Assembly: GCA_937902445.1 (NCBI GenBank)
Contig: CALELJ010000202.1
Span: forward strand, 1-7,877
Source: an uncultured Treponema sp.
GTDB lineage: Bacteria > Spirochaetota > Spirochaetia > Treponematales > Treponemataceae
Reading direction: 5' to 3'
Length of the DNA: 7,877 nt
Positions 1 through 6,022 of this stretch are shown in pieces; position 1 is the stretch's first letter; each line of letters opens with the position of its first letter. Below the pieces are notes generated by a model. The model had not been told where the DNA came from and did not search any database. It saw only the letters and a program-made list of their open reading frames with translations. The translations under genes and the position numbers were made by a program.

Positions 1-5
1 AGAGG

Positions 6-43
6 ACTCCGAGAGGGTTGTGCTTGACACAACATCCGAGTTA
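6..43. repeat. Imperfect hairpin with CTTGA loop, possibly a dispersed palindromic repeat
   Basis: The core stem is GTTGTG (17-22) against CACAAC (28-33) around the loop CTTGA. The outer flanks, ACTC near 6-11 and GAGT near 38-41, are also complementary but are separated from the core by mismatches and bulges. No T-run follows directly, so this is not a typical intrinsic terminator. Its form, short arms around a TTGA core ending in CATCC, resembles small intergenic palindromes that recur in many bacterial genomes; that family assignment is from memory and unverified. No gene is supported in 1-78. Confidence 0.45.
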
Positions 44-78
44 AGGCTCATTTTTGCCGTTGTTATTTTTTTTAGAAT

Positions 79-261
79 TTTTATAATTTTTGCGACAGAA
101 TGAAGGATTTCCCGATAACAATCCGCCTGTTCTCAAGGCTTTGCTCCGTTTCGGAAAATAAAAGAACCCTGGAAATGATGCGCAAGGGTGAGTGCGATAT
201 CGTTATTGGCACACATAAACTTTTATCAAATAAGAAACACCAAATGCAGTTTCTAAAGTGA
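79..261 (+). pseudogene. mfd: Fragment of mfd (transcription-repair coupling factor), helicase region
   Basis: An open frame runs from just after a TAG at 73-75 to a TGA at 259-261, with an ATG at 100. Its residues match the stretch of Mfd between helicase motif Ia and the DEEQ/DEEH box. Recognisable parts are NFCDRM, DFPITI, the SR after RLF (Mfd has SRF), the KRTLEMM helix and DIVIGTHKLLS. Homology covers roughly 79-231, about 50 residues; the last ten or so before the stop do not look like Mfd. Intact Mfd is about 1,100 residues, and neither the upstream Walker A part nor the downstream DExH box is present. A non-functional relic is the best reading. RecG shares the GTH motif but fits less well because the SR-containing segment is typical of Mfd. 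It overlaps the 3' end of the truncated 7TM gene on the other strand. Confidence 0.72.
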
Positions 262-622
262 CTGATTTGTAATATAAATCTGTGTAGGAAATACAATATG
301 TTGTGATAAAAAAGAAAACAATCCCAAAGAATATACTGATTGGCAAAACAACATTATGATATTTAAATTTAATGAATTTAGATAAAACTAAAATCATAAT
401 TGGTGGCAAGAATTGTCCACCAAAATAACTAACTTTTGTAGAAATAAGAGCTTCATCAACGTTTCTACTGATTGCAATAAATAAATATCCCATAGTGGAG
501 ATAGCTAAAATAAGATACATTGCAACATATAAAGATGATTGATACTTCTTCTTATTAATCAAGAATAAGGTGAGCAAAACAACTATATAAATCAAACAAA
601 ATGAATAATATATAATTCCCAT
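203..622 (-). pseudogene. Truncated 7TM sensor (histidine-kinase N-terminal 7TM type), first four helices only
   Basis: The 139-residue product is very hydrophobic, with helices near residues 3-22, 31-51, 68-84 and 92-113. A short Lys-rich loop (NKKK) follows helix 1, and there is a FLPP motif before the third helix. This pattern, including a GGQFLPP-like segment, fits the N-terminal 7TM sensing module (HisKA_7TM type) that is usually followed by a kinase, GGDEF or HD-GYP output domain. Only about half the module is present: the frame ends in VYVCQ at a TAA exactly where mfd-like sequence begins on the other strand. The gene therefore appears cut off. I use the ATG at 622; a TTG at 628 is also in frame, and neither has a clear Shine-Dalgarno. 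The gene is markedly richer in A+T than icd and the transporter genes, which suggests acquisition or decay. The family call is moderate; the truncation is clearer. Confidence 0.6.
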
Positions 623-687
623 AAACAACTATTATTAAAGCAAACTTCTAAATTTTAGTAAAAGAAAAAATGACATTTATTAATGTA

Positions 688-715
688 TCTATAGTATTAT
701 TTTCTTTTTTTGCAA
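688..715 (-). promoter_or_regulatory. Possible promoter for the truncated 7TM gene
   Basis: On the minus strand TTGCAA (715-710) is followed after 16 bases by TATAGA (693-688), about 65 bases upstream of the ATG at 622. It lies just downstream of the icd terminator, as expected for a separate unit. The region is so A+T-rich that chance matches are easy, so the call is weak. Confidence 0.3.
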
Positions 716-723
716 AGCTTTAT

Positions 724-761
724 TAAAAAAAAACGGCTCACAGCATTAAGCATGTGAGCCG
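724..761 (-). terminator. Intrinsic terminator downstream of icd
   Basis: Arms CGGCTCACA (734-742) and TGTGAGCCG (753-761) form a perfect 9-bp stem with a 10-base loop. On the minus strand the stem is followed by a run of nine T (complement of 725-733), and AAAAG before the stem can extend it through a G-T wobble and A-T pairs. It begins 21 bases past the icd stop codon. The T-tract points to minus-strand termination; the plus side has only GCTTTTCT, so read-through protection that way would be weaker. A smaller A+T inverted repeat, TTTTCTA/TAGAAAA with a 3-base spacer (763-779), lies between the icd stop and the terminator. Confidence 0.9.
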
Positions 762-781
762 CTTTTCTATACTAGAAAAAA

Positions 782-1984
782 CTATTTCTGCAAGCGAGAT
801 GCTATCTCGTCAATGTATTCCCAGCTGTTTACAATCTTTTTAGCTTCTGGAGTTGCAAGTCTTGCAAGGTCTCCAGTCATAATGCCGTCTTCGATTGTGC
901 TCAATGTAGCCTTTTCAAGTTTCTTTGCAAACTCAACGAGTTCTGGTGTTCCGTCAAGCTCACCACGCTTTGCAAGTGCTCCTGTCCAAGCGAAGATAGT
1001 AGCAACAGGGTTTGTAGATGTCTTTTCGCCCTTGAGGTAGCGGTAGTAGTGCTTCTGGACTGTACCGTGGCTTGCCTCGTATTCAAAGTTTCCGTCTGGG
1101 CTTACGAGAACAGAAGTCATCATTGCAAGGGAACCGCATGCAGATGCAATCATGTCGCTCATAACGTCACCGTCATAGTTCTTGCATGCCCAGAGGATTC
1201 CGCCTTCGTGCTTCATGATGCGTGCAACACAGTCGTCGATGAGTGTGTAGAAATATTCGATTCCTGCGGCTTCAAACTTAGCCTTGAATTCTTCGTCAAA
1301 AATCTTCTGGAAGATTGCCTTGAAGTTTCCGTCGTAAGTCTTAGAGATTGTATCTTTTGTTCCGAGCCATACGCTGATTTTCTGGTCCAATGCGTAGTTG
1401 AAACAGCAGCGTGCAAAGCTTTCGATAGACTTGTCCATGTTGTGAATTCCCTGGAGGATTCCAGGTCCCTTCATCATCTGGATTGTCTTGCGGATTTCTG
1501 TTCCGTCTTCACCTGTAAAAACAAGCTCTGCCTTTCCTGCACCTGGTACCTTGATCTCGCAGTTCTTGTATACATCACCGTAAGCATGACGTCCAAGAAC
1601 GATTGGTTTCTTCCAGCTTGTAACACAGCACTGGATATTGTTTACGAAAATTGGTGCGCGGAAAACTGTTCCGTCAAGTTCCTCACGGATGATTCCGTTT
1701 GGTGAGCGTGTAAGCTGCTTGAGGTTGTATTCCTTTACGCGTGCTTCGTTTGATGTGATTGTTGCGCATTTAACACCGACATGAAGTCTCTTGATTGCTT
1801 CTGCCGCAGCGTATGTAATTTTGTCATCACTGTCATCACGGCTCTTGAGTCCAAGATCGTAGTATTCTGTCTTAAGGTCAATGAATGGTTCAAGAAGCTT
1901 TTCCTTGATTACGGCCCAAAGAACGCGTGTCATTTCATCGCCGTCAAGTTCAGCGATTGCATTTTTCATCTGAATTTTTGCCAT
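782..1984 (-). CDS. icd: NADP-dependent isocitrate dehydrogenase, eukaryotic-type
   Basis: This cytoplasmic enzyme oxidatively decarboxylates isocitrate to 2-oxoglutarate with NADP, linking central carbon to glutamate synthesis and NADPH supply. The 400-residue product is full length for the dimeric eukaryotic-like (IDH1/2-type) subfamily. Visible landmarks are the N-terminal DGDEMTRVLW (14-23), the substrate-binding SPNG (94-97) with R100, GRHAYGD (131-137; this Arg is the IDH1 R132 equivalent), K210, the metal-binding aspartates around 250-251 and in NYDGDV (269-274), and the cofactor loop HGTVQKH (306-312). In that loop a Lys-His pair stands where IDH1 has Arg-His for the NADP 2'-phosphate, so NADP is favoured by inference. 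The ATG at 1984 is chosen because GGAG lies 8 bases upstream and the family begins here. The longer frame from 2050 has a non-homologous leader and starts within the predicted promoter. It has its own promoter and terminator and is monocistronic. No other TCA-cycle gene is in view. Confidence 0.96.
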   Translation of the reverse strand: MAKIQMKNAIAELDGDEMTRVLWAVIKEKLLEPFIDLKTEYYDLGLKSRDDSDDKITYAAAEAIKRLHVGVKCATITSNEARVKEYNLKQLTRSPNGIIREELDGTVFRAPIFVNNIQCCVTSWKKPIVLGRHAYGDVYKNCEIKVPGAGKAELVFTGEDGTEIRKTIQMMKGPGILQGIHNMDKSIESFARCCFNYALDQKISVWLGTKDTISKTYDGNFKAIFQKIFDEEFKAKFEAAGIEYFYTLIDDCVARIMKHEGGILWACKNYDGDVMSDMIASACGSLAMMTSVLVSPDGNFEYEASHGTVQKHYYRYLKGEKTSTNPVATIFAWTGALAKRGELDGTPELVEFAKKLEKATLSTIEDGIMTGDLARLATPEAKKIVNSWEYIDEIASRLQK

Positions 1985-1992
1985 GGTATTTA

Positions 1993-1996
1993 CTCC
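1993..1996 (-). promoter_or_regulatory. Ribosome binding site deciding the icd start
   Basis: GGAG on the minus strand sits 8 bases before the ATG at 1984. This supports the 400-residue product over the 22-residue upstream extension. Confidence 0.8.
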
Positions 1997-2021
1997 GGAA
2001 TTATAGGTTTCAAACGGTGCT

Positions 2022-2050
2022 ATTCTACAGAAAATCAGCAATATAGGCAA
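2022..2050 (-). promoter_or_regulatory. Predicted sigma-70-type promoter of icd
   Basis: On the minus strand TTGCCT (2050-2045) and TAGAAT (2027-2022) are separated by exactly 17 bases. Transcription would start near 2015, giving a leader of about 30 bases that contains the GGAG site. The -35 box lies one base from the -35 box of the divergent lipoprotein promoter. Confidence 0.65.
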
Positions 2051-2051
2051 A

Positions 2052-2081
2052 TTGAATTTTTCTTCTTTTTATAGGTATAAT
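2052..2081 (+). promoter_or_regulatory. Predicted sigma-70-type promoter of the Bmp lipoprotein gene
   Basis: TTGAAT (2052-2057) and a perfect TATAAT (2076-2081) are spaced by 18 bases. The expected start near 2088 leaves a leader of only about 14 bases, with AAGGAG (2089-2094) at its very 5' end. There is no room for a riboswitch or other leader structure, so any control would have to act at the promoter. Confidence 0.65.
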
Positions 2082-2101
2082 TCCCACCAAGGAGTTTTTT
2101 T

Positions 2102-3280
2102 ATGAAAACATTACTTAAATCATTTGTTATCGCATCGGCAGTATTCATGCTTGGTGCATCTTTCGTTTCCTGCTCAAAGAAGGCTGATGAAAAAAAGGCA
2201 GCCGCTTCCTACAAGGTTGCAATGATCACAGACTCTGGAGATATTACAGACGAATCATTCAACCAGACAACATACGAAGCAGGTAAGGCTTTCTGTGAAG
2301 CAAACGGACTTCAGTACAAGTACTACAAGCCAGCTGGAGACAGCGACTCTGACCGTATTGCCGCAGCTGAACAGGCTATTGCAGAAGGCGCAAACCTTCT
2401 TCTTTGCCCGGGCTTCCTCTTTGGTGGTACAGTTGTTGAAATTTCTGCCACATATCCAGATGTAAAGATTGTTGCCCTTGACCTTTCTGCAGGTGACATT
2501 CTTTCCGCCGCTGTTTCTGACTACACATGGGATCCTTCTCAGTACAATGTTAAGGAACACTATCACTCGGAAAATGTTTACTGCGCAATCTACAAGGAAG
2601 AACTTTCAGGATATCTTGCAGGTTATGCTGCAGTTAAGATGGGATTCCGTCATCTTGGATTCCTCGGTGGTATGGCAGTTCCGGCTGTAGTGCGCTATGG
2701 ATACGGATATGTTCAGGGAATCAACGACGCTGCAAAGGAAATCAATGTGGCAAAGGATATCGTTGTTGAATATGTTTACGGAAACCAGTTCTACGGAGAT
2801 GCTGACATCACAGCATACATGGACACATGGGCTGCAAAGAAGGTTGAAGTTGTATTCGCATGTGGTGGCGGAATCTGGACAAGTGCTGCTGAAGTTGCAA
2901 AGAAAAACGGAAACATGAAGCTTATCGGTGTTGACGTTGACCAGAAGAACACAATCGATTCTTACGGTGCAGGAATGACAGTTACTTCTGCAATGAAGGG
3001 TCTTGCCGCAACAGTTAAGTCTGTTCTCACAGAGACAATCCTCAAGAACAACTGGGCTGCATTCTCAGGAAAGATTGAGACTCTCGGTCTTGTTTCTGAA
3101 AATCCTGTTGAAAACTATGTTGCTCTTGCTCCATCAACAGTATGGACAGATTCTTTCAAGGAAGCAGATTACCTTTCTCTCGTAAAGAAGATGTACAGTG
3201 GAGAAATCAAGGTTTCAAACGACATCGCAAAGGAACCTGCAGCAGATGTTAAGGTTAACTATTACGGAAACATCAAATAA
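2102..3280 (+). CDS. Bmp/PnrA-family substrate-binding lipoprotein (probable nucleoside receptor)
   Basis: This is the extracytoplasmic binding protein of the ABC importer encoded just downstream. Residues 1-24 form a lipoprotein signal: KTLLK, a hydrophobic core, then FVSC with Cys24 as the lipidation site. FVSC is a relaxed lipobox of the kind spirochaetes use. The mature part matches the Bmp family (T. pallidum TmpC/PnrA, Borrelia BmpA). Landmarks are DESFNQ (50-55), the repeated acidic GDSDSD stretch (79-84), the ALD strand end (125-127), GYLAGYAAVKMG (170-181), GFLGG (186-190) and RYGYGYVQG (198-206), plus VFACGGGIW (251-259) and GVDVDQ (276-281). At 392 residues it is longer than PnrA-like relatives of about 350. 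Part of the excess is a segment near 130-155 before NVYCAIYKEE. PnrA binds purine nucleosides, and nucleoside uptake is inferred from family and neighbours. The ATG at 2102 has AAGGAG 7 bases upstream. It is followed by its own terminator. Confidence 0.93.
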   Translation: MKTLLKSFVIASAVFMLGASFVSCSKKADEKKAAASYKVAMITDSGDITDESFNQTTYEAGKAFCEANGLQYKYYKPAGDSDSDRIAAAEQAIAEGANLLLCPGFLFGGTVVEISATYPDVKIVALDLSAGDILSAAVSDYTWDPSQYNVKEHYHSENVYCAIYKEELSGYLAGYAAVKMGFRHLGFLGGMAVPAVVRYGYGYVQGINDAAKEINVAKDIVVEYVYGNQFYGDADITAYMDTWAAKKVEVVFACGGGIWTSAAEVAKKNGNMKLIGVDVDQKNTIDSYGAGMTVTSAMKGLAATVKSVLTETILKNNWAAFSGKIETLGLVSENPVENYVALAPSTVWTDSFKEADYLSLVKKMYSGEIKVSNDIAKEPAADVKVNYYGNIK

Positions 3281-3293
3281 TTAATATTTCGAT

Positions 3294-3305
3294 TTTCAAT
3301 TGAAA
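3294..3305. repeat. Perfect 12-bp palindrome after the lipoprotein gene
   Basis: TTTCAATTGAAA is a perfect dyad lying between the lipoprotein stop codon (3278-3280) and the terminator hairpin starting at 3308. It is too A+T-rich and loop-less to terminate by itself. It could be an operator-like dyad, but it lies about 50 bases upstream of the next -35 box and chance occurrence is plausible in this composition. Confidence 0.3.
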
Positions 3306-3307
3306 TG

Positions 3308-3355
3308 AATCCGACTGGCGGAAACAAAAAGACTGCCGGCCGGATTTTTGTTTTT
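3308..3355 (+). terminator. Intrinsic terminator between the lipoprotein gene and the transporter operon
   Basis: The 5' arm (3308-3321) pairs with the 3' arm (3333-3346). AATCCG pairs with CGGATT, then after one A-C mismatch come C-G, T-G, GGC/GCC, G-T and G-C pairs, closing an 11-base A-rich loop (3322-3332). A T-tract TTTTTGTTTTT follows at 3345-3355. This is a good factor-independent terminator for the lipoprotein transcript. The following operon's -35 box lies inside its T-tract. Confidence 0.88.
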
Positions 3356-3376
3356 AAATTCAATTTATGCTACAAT
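3348..3376 (+). promoter_or_regulatory. Predicted promoter of the ABC transporter operon, overlapping a terminator T-tract
   Basis: TTGTTT (3348-3353) and TACAAT (3371-3376) are spaced by exactly 17 bases. The expected transcription start, about 7 bases after the -10 box, falls at 3383-3384, which is the A of the first good ATG. No Shine-Dalgarno is visible between the -10 box and that ATG. Both facts suggest a leaderless or almost leaderless mRNA. Confidence 0.5.
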
Positions 3377-3383
3377 TCTATTT

Positions 3384-4913
3384 ATGGATGAATATGTAGT
3401 AGAAATGCTCGGAATCACAAAAAGATTCCCTGGAATCGTTGCCAATGACAATGTAACGGTTCAGCTCAAGAAGGGAGAAATCCATGCGCTCCTGGGAGAA
3501 AACGGAGCCGGAAAATCAACCCTTATGAGCATTCTTTTTGGTCTTTATCAATGTGATGAAGGAAAAATTCTCAAGGATGGCAAGGAAGTAAAGATAGGTA
3601 ATCCAAATGATGCCAACGCCCTTGGAATTGGAATGGTCCATCAGCACTTCAAGCTTGTTGAATGTTTTTCTGTTCTGGACAACATCATCCTTGGTGTTGA
3701 AGATACAAAGCATGGACTTCTTTCCAAAGACAAAGCCAGAAAAAAAGTCATGGAATTGTCTGAGAAATACAATCTTCAGATCGAACCAGATTCCCTTGTC
3801 TCTGACATTACTGTCGGCATGCAGCAACGTACTGAAATCCTCAAGATGCTTTACCGTGACAACGACATACTCATTTTTGACGAACCTACTGCCGTCCTTA
3901 CGCCGCAGGAAATTTCAGAGTTGATGAAGATCATGAAAAGTCTTGCGGCTGAAGGTAAGAGCATTCTGTTCATCACCCATAAATTGAATGAAATCATGGA
4001 GACTGCCGACAGGTGTTCCGTTTTGCGTAAAGGCAAGTACATCGGAACCGTGAATATCTGTGAAACCAATGCGGAAGAACTTTCCCAGATGATGGTAGGC
4101 CGTCCTGTAAGCTTCAAGATCGACAAGGCGGAATCAAAACCTGGCGATACTGTTCTTGATGTAAAGAATCTTTGCGTTGCCGGAAGAAACAAAAACAAGG
4201 ATTCCGTTCACGACGTTTCCTTTGCGGTCAGATCAGGCGAAATTGTCTGCGTGGCCGGAATCGACGGTAACGGACAGAGCGAGCTGGTTCAGGCAATTTC
4301 AGGACTCATTTCTTCTAAAAGCGGAACCATCAATCTGTGCGGAAAAGACATTACGAAGGCAACTGTAAGGGAGCGATCACTTTCGGGCATGTGCCACATT
4401 CCGGAGGACCGCCACAAGCACGGACTTGTCCTTGACTATCCGCTGGACTACAACATGGTCCTGCAGCGCTATTTTGAGGATGAGTTTACAAACAAAGCCG
4501 GATTCCTCAGGAAGGACAGCATAAGAAAATATTCCGACAGGCTCATTGAGGAATATGATGTCCGTTCGGGGCAGGGATCAGCTACCATTGCCCGTTCAAT
4601 GTCTGGTGGAAACCAGCAGAAGGCAATCATTGCAAGGGAAGTTGATAAAAATCCGGAACTACTCATTGCCGTTCAGCCGACCCGTGGACTTGATGTTGGA
4701 GCAATCGAATACATTCATAAAAAACTTGTCGAGCAGCGGGACAAAGGGAAAGCTGTTCTTCTCGTCAGTCTTGAATTAAGCGAGGTCATGAACCTTAGTG
4801 ACAGAATTCTCGTAATTCATGAAGGCAAGATTGTCGGTGAGTTCAAGGCATCGGAGATTCAGGTAGAGGAACTTGGACTTTACATGGCCGGTGCAAAATC
4901 AGGTAACAGGTGA
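3384..4913 (+). CDS. ABC transporter ATP-binding protein, double-ATPase type (nucleoside-uptake family, YufO/NupA-like)
   Basis: This cytoplasmic motor energises the importer formed by the two following permeases. The 509-residue protein holds two fused nucleotide-binding domains. Domain 1 has Walker A GENGAGKST (38-46), Q-loop MVHQH (84-88), the family's variant signature VGMQQR (144-149), Walker B ILIFDEPTA (162-170) and switch His in FITHK (196-200). Domain 2 has a degenerate Walker A, GIDGNGQSE (292-300), an intact signature MSGGNQQK (406-413) and LLIAVQPTRGLD (427-437). There the catalytic Glu after the Walker B is Gln, and the usual switch His is absent (LVSLELSE). Such asymmetry is normal in sugar/nucleoside-type double ATPases, so site 1 should be the main hydrolytic site. 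The ATG at 3384 starts the conserved domain; a TTG at 3348 would add 12 hydrophobic residues and lies in the terminator T-tract, so it is rejected. The stop overlaps the next start by one base. Confidence 0.94.
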   Translation: MDEYVVEMLGITKRFPGIVANDNVTVQLKKGEIHALLGENGAGKSTLMSILFGLYQCDEGKILKDGKEVKIGNPNDANALGIGMVHQHFKLVECFSVLDNIILGVEDTKHGLLSKDKARKKVMELSEKYNLQIEPDSLVSDITVGMQQRTEILKMLYRDNDILIFDEPTAVLTPQEISELMKIMKSLAAEGKSILFITHKLNEIMETADRCSVLRKGKYIGTVNICETNAEELSQMMVGRPVSFKIDKAESKPGDTVLDVKNLCVAGRNKNKDSVHDVSFAVRSGEIVCVAGIDGNGQSELVQAISGLISSKSGTINLCGKDITKATVRERSLSGMCHIPEDRHKHGLVLDYPLDYNMVLQRYFEDEFTNKAGFLRKDSIRKYSDRLIEEYDVRSGQGSATIARSMSGGNQQKAIIAREVDKNPELLIAVQPTRGLDVGAIEYIHKKLVEQRDKGKAVLLVSLELSEVMNLSDRILVIHEGKIVGEFKASEIQVEELGLYMAGAKSGNR

Positions 4914-6022
4914 TGCATATGCGCGACGATATGAAAAATATTTTAAGGAAACCTGGAGTTCAGGCTGTAGTATCTTCACTGGTCTGCATTGTTGTCGGAC
5001 TTCTGATTGGCTTTGTCGTTCTGGCGGCGATAAACCTGCAGGGAGCTCCAAAGGCATTTTCTTCAATAATAAAAGGCTGCTTCTGGTTCCCTAATCCAGT
5101 GATGGTAAAAAGGGCAATGGCCTCGACGTTCGTTAAGACCGCACCTCTTTTGATGTGTTCTCTTTCAGTTCTTTTTGCATACAAGACAGGTCTGTTCAAC
5201 ATCGGTGCCTGCGGTCAGTATACCGCCGGTGCCTGTGCCTCTCTTTTCTTTGCATTGAAACTTGGATGCCCATGGTATGTCTGTATGTTCATGGCAGTGG
5301 CTGCAGGTGCCGTACTTGGTTCAATCTGCGGCTTTCTGAAGGCAAAGTTCAATGTCAATGAAGTAATTTCCTGCATCATGCTCAACTGGATCGCCTTGTA
5401 TTCGACAAACTCGATTCTTCTTTCCGTAAAGGAACCGACATCGCCATATACCTTTGCACTTGCATCGAAAGCAAAGTCCGCATTGATTCCTTCACTTGGA
5501 ATGGGAAAACTTTTTGGAAACAACAAGTACCTTACGATTGCGGTTTTCTTCAGCATCATAATGGCAATTCTTGTTTTTATAATTCTGGACAAGACAAAGT
5601 TTGGCTATGAACTAAAGGCAACGGGCCTCAACAAGAATGCCGCAAGATATGCCGGAATGAATGAAACAAGAAACGTGGTGCTCACGATGGCTATCGCAGG
5701 CGGCCTTGCCGGTATGGGAGCATCCTTCTTCTTCCAGAGCGGAATAGAGCAGTGGAGCACTTCAATGGCAAATCTCCCCGCCATGGGATTCAACGGACTT
5801 GCGGCAGCTTTCCTTGGTGGCCTCAATCCTATTGGTTCCATCTTTGCATCCCTTTTCATACAGCACATAACGGAAGGCGGTGCACTTGTTGACAAGTCTG
5901 TATATTCACCTCAGATCGCAGATTTCATTTCTTCGATCATAATCTACCTTTGCGGATTCGCCATGTTCATCAAATATATTCTTGCAAAGATTTCTTCAAG
6001 AAAAACAGAAGGAGGTAACTGA
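4913..6022 (+). CDS. ABC transporter permease 1 (BPD_transp_2 family, YufP/NupB-like)
   Basis: This inner-membrane subunit would form one half of the nucleoside channel. The 369-residue protein has a short charged N-terminus and about eight or more hydrophobic segments, the first near residues 17-42. Family landmarks are KTGLFNIGACGQ (about 91-102), FNVNEVISCIMLNW (about 148-161), the cytoplasmic coupling stretch KFGYELKATGLNKNAARYAG (about 230-249), and GFNGLAAAFLGGLNPIG (about 298-314). The start is ambiguous: GTG at 4910, ATG at 4913 and ATG at 4919 are all in frame. I use 4913 because it overlaps the ATPase stop as TGATG, which suggests translational coupling and mirrors the next junction. 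AGGTGA (4908-4913) would fit ATG 4919 slightly better. The difference is two residues. Confidence 0.9.
   Translation: MHMRDDMKNILRKPGVQAVVSSLVCIVVGLLIGFVVLAAINLQGAPKAFSSIIKGCFWFPNPVMVKRAMASTFVKTAPLLMCSLSVLFAYKTGLFNIGACGQYTAGACASLFFALKLGCPWYVCMFMAVAAGAVLGSICGFLKAKFNVNEVISCIMLNWIALYSTNSILLSVKEPTSPYTFALASKAKSALIPSLGMGKLFGNNKYLTIAVFFSIIMAILVFIILDKTKFGYELKATGLNKNAARYAGMNETRNVVLTMAIAGGLAGMGASFFFQSGIEQWSTSMANLPAMGFNGLAAAFLGGLNPIGSIFASLFIQHITEGGALVDKSVYSPQIADFISSIIIYLCGFAMFIKYILAKISSRKTEGGN

Noticed and set aside
81..296. A 71-codon minus-strand frame across the mfd fragment and the end of the 7TM gene
   Set aside because: It spans both homologous segments in the wrong frame and has no domain or start signal; the mfd reading on the plus strand explains the sequence better.
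1049..1705. A 218-codon open frame on the plus strand opposite icd
   Set aside because: It is antisense to a highly conserved gene, is Cys-rich in an unpatterned way, has no recognisable family and no ribosome site. It is a shadow of icd's biased codons.
1985..2050. N-terminal extension of icd from 2050
   Set aside because: The extra 22 residues lack homology, and the frame begins within the predicted -35 box. GGAG at 1993-1996 supports the ATG at 1984.
2082..2101. A purine riboswitch upstream of the lipoprotein gene
   Set aside because: The predicted leader is about 14 bases, far too short for any known purine aptamer, and no aptamer-like pairing is seen.
3348..3383. TTG start adding 12 residues to the ATPase
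   Set aside because: It lies in the terminator T-tract, has no ribosome site, and the family domain begins right after the ATG at 3384.
5215..5592. A 125-codon minus-strand frame inside permease 1
   Set aside because: It is antisense to a clear permease, has no family resemblance, and its composition mirrors the complementary coding strand.
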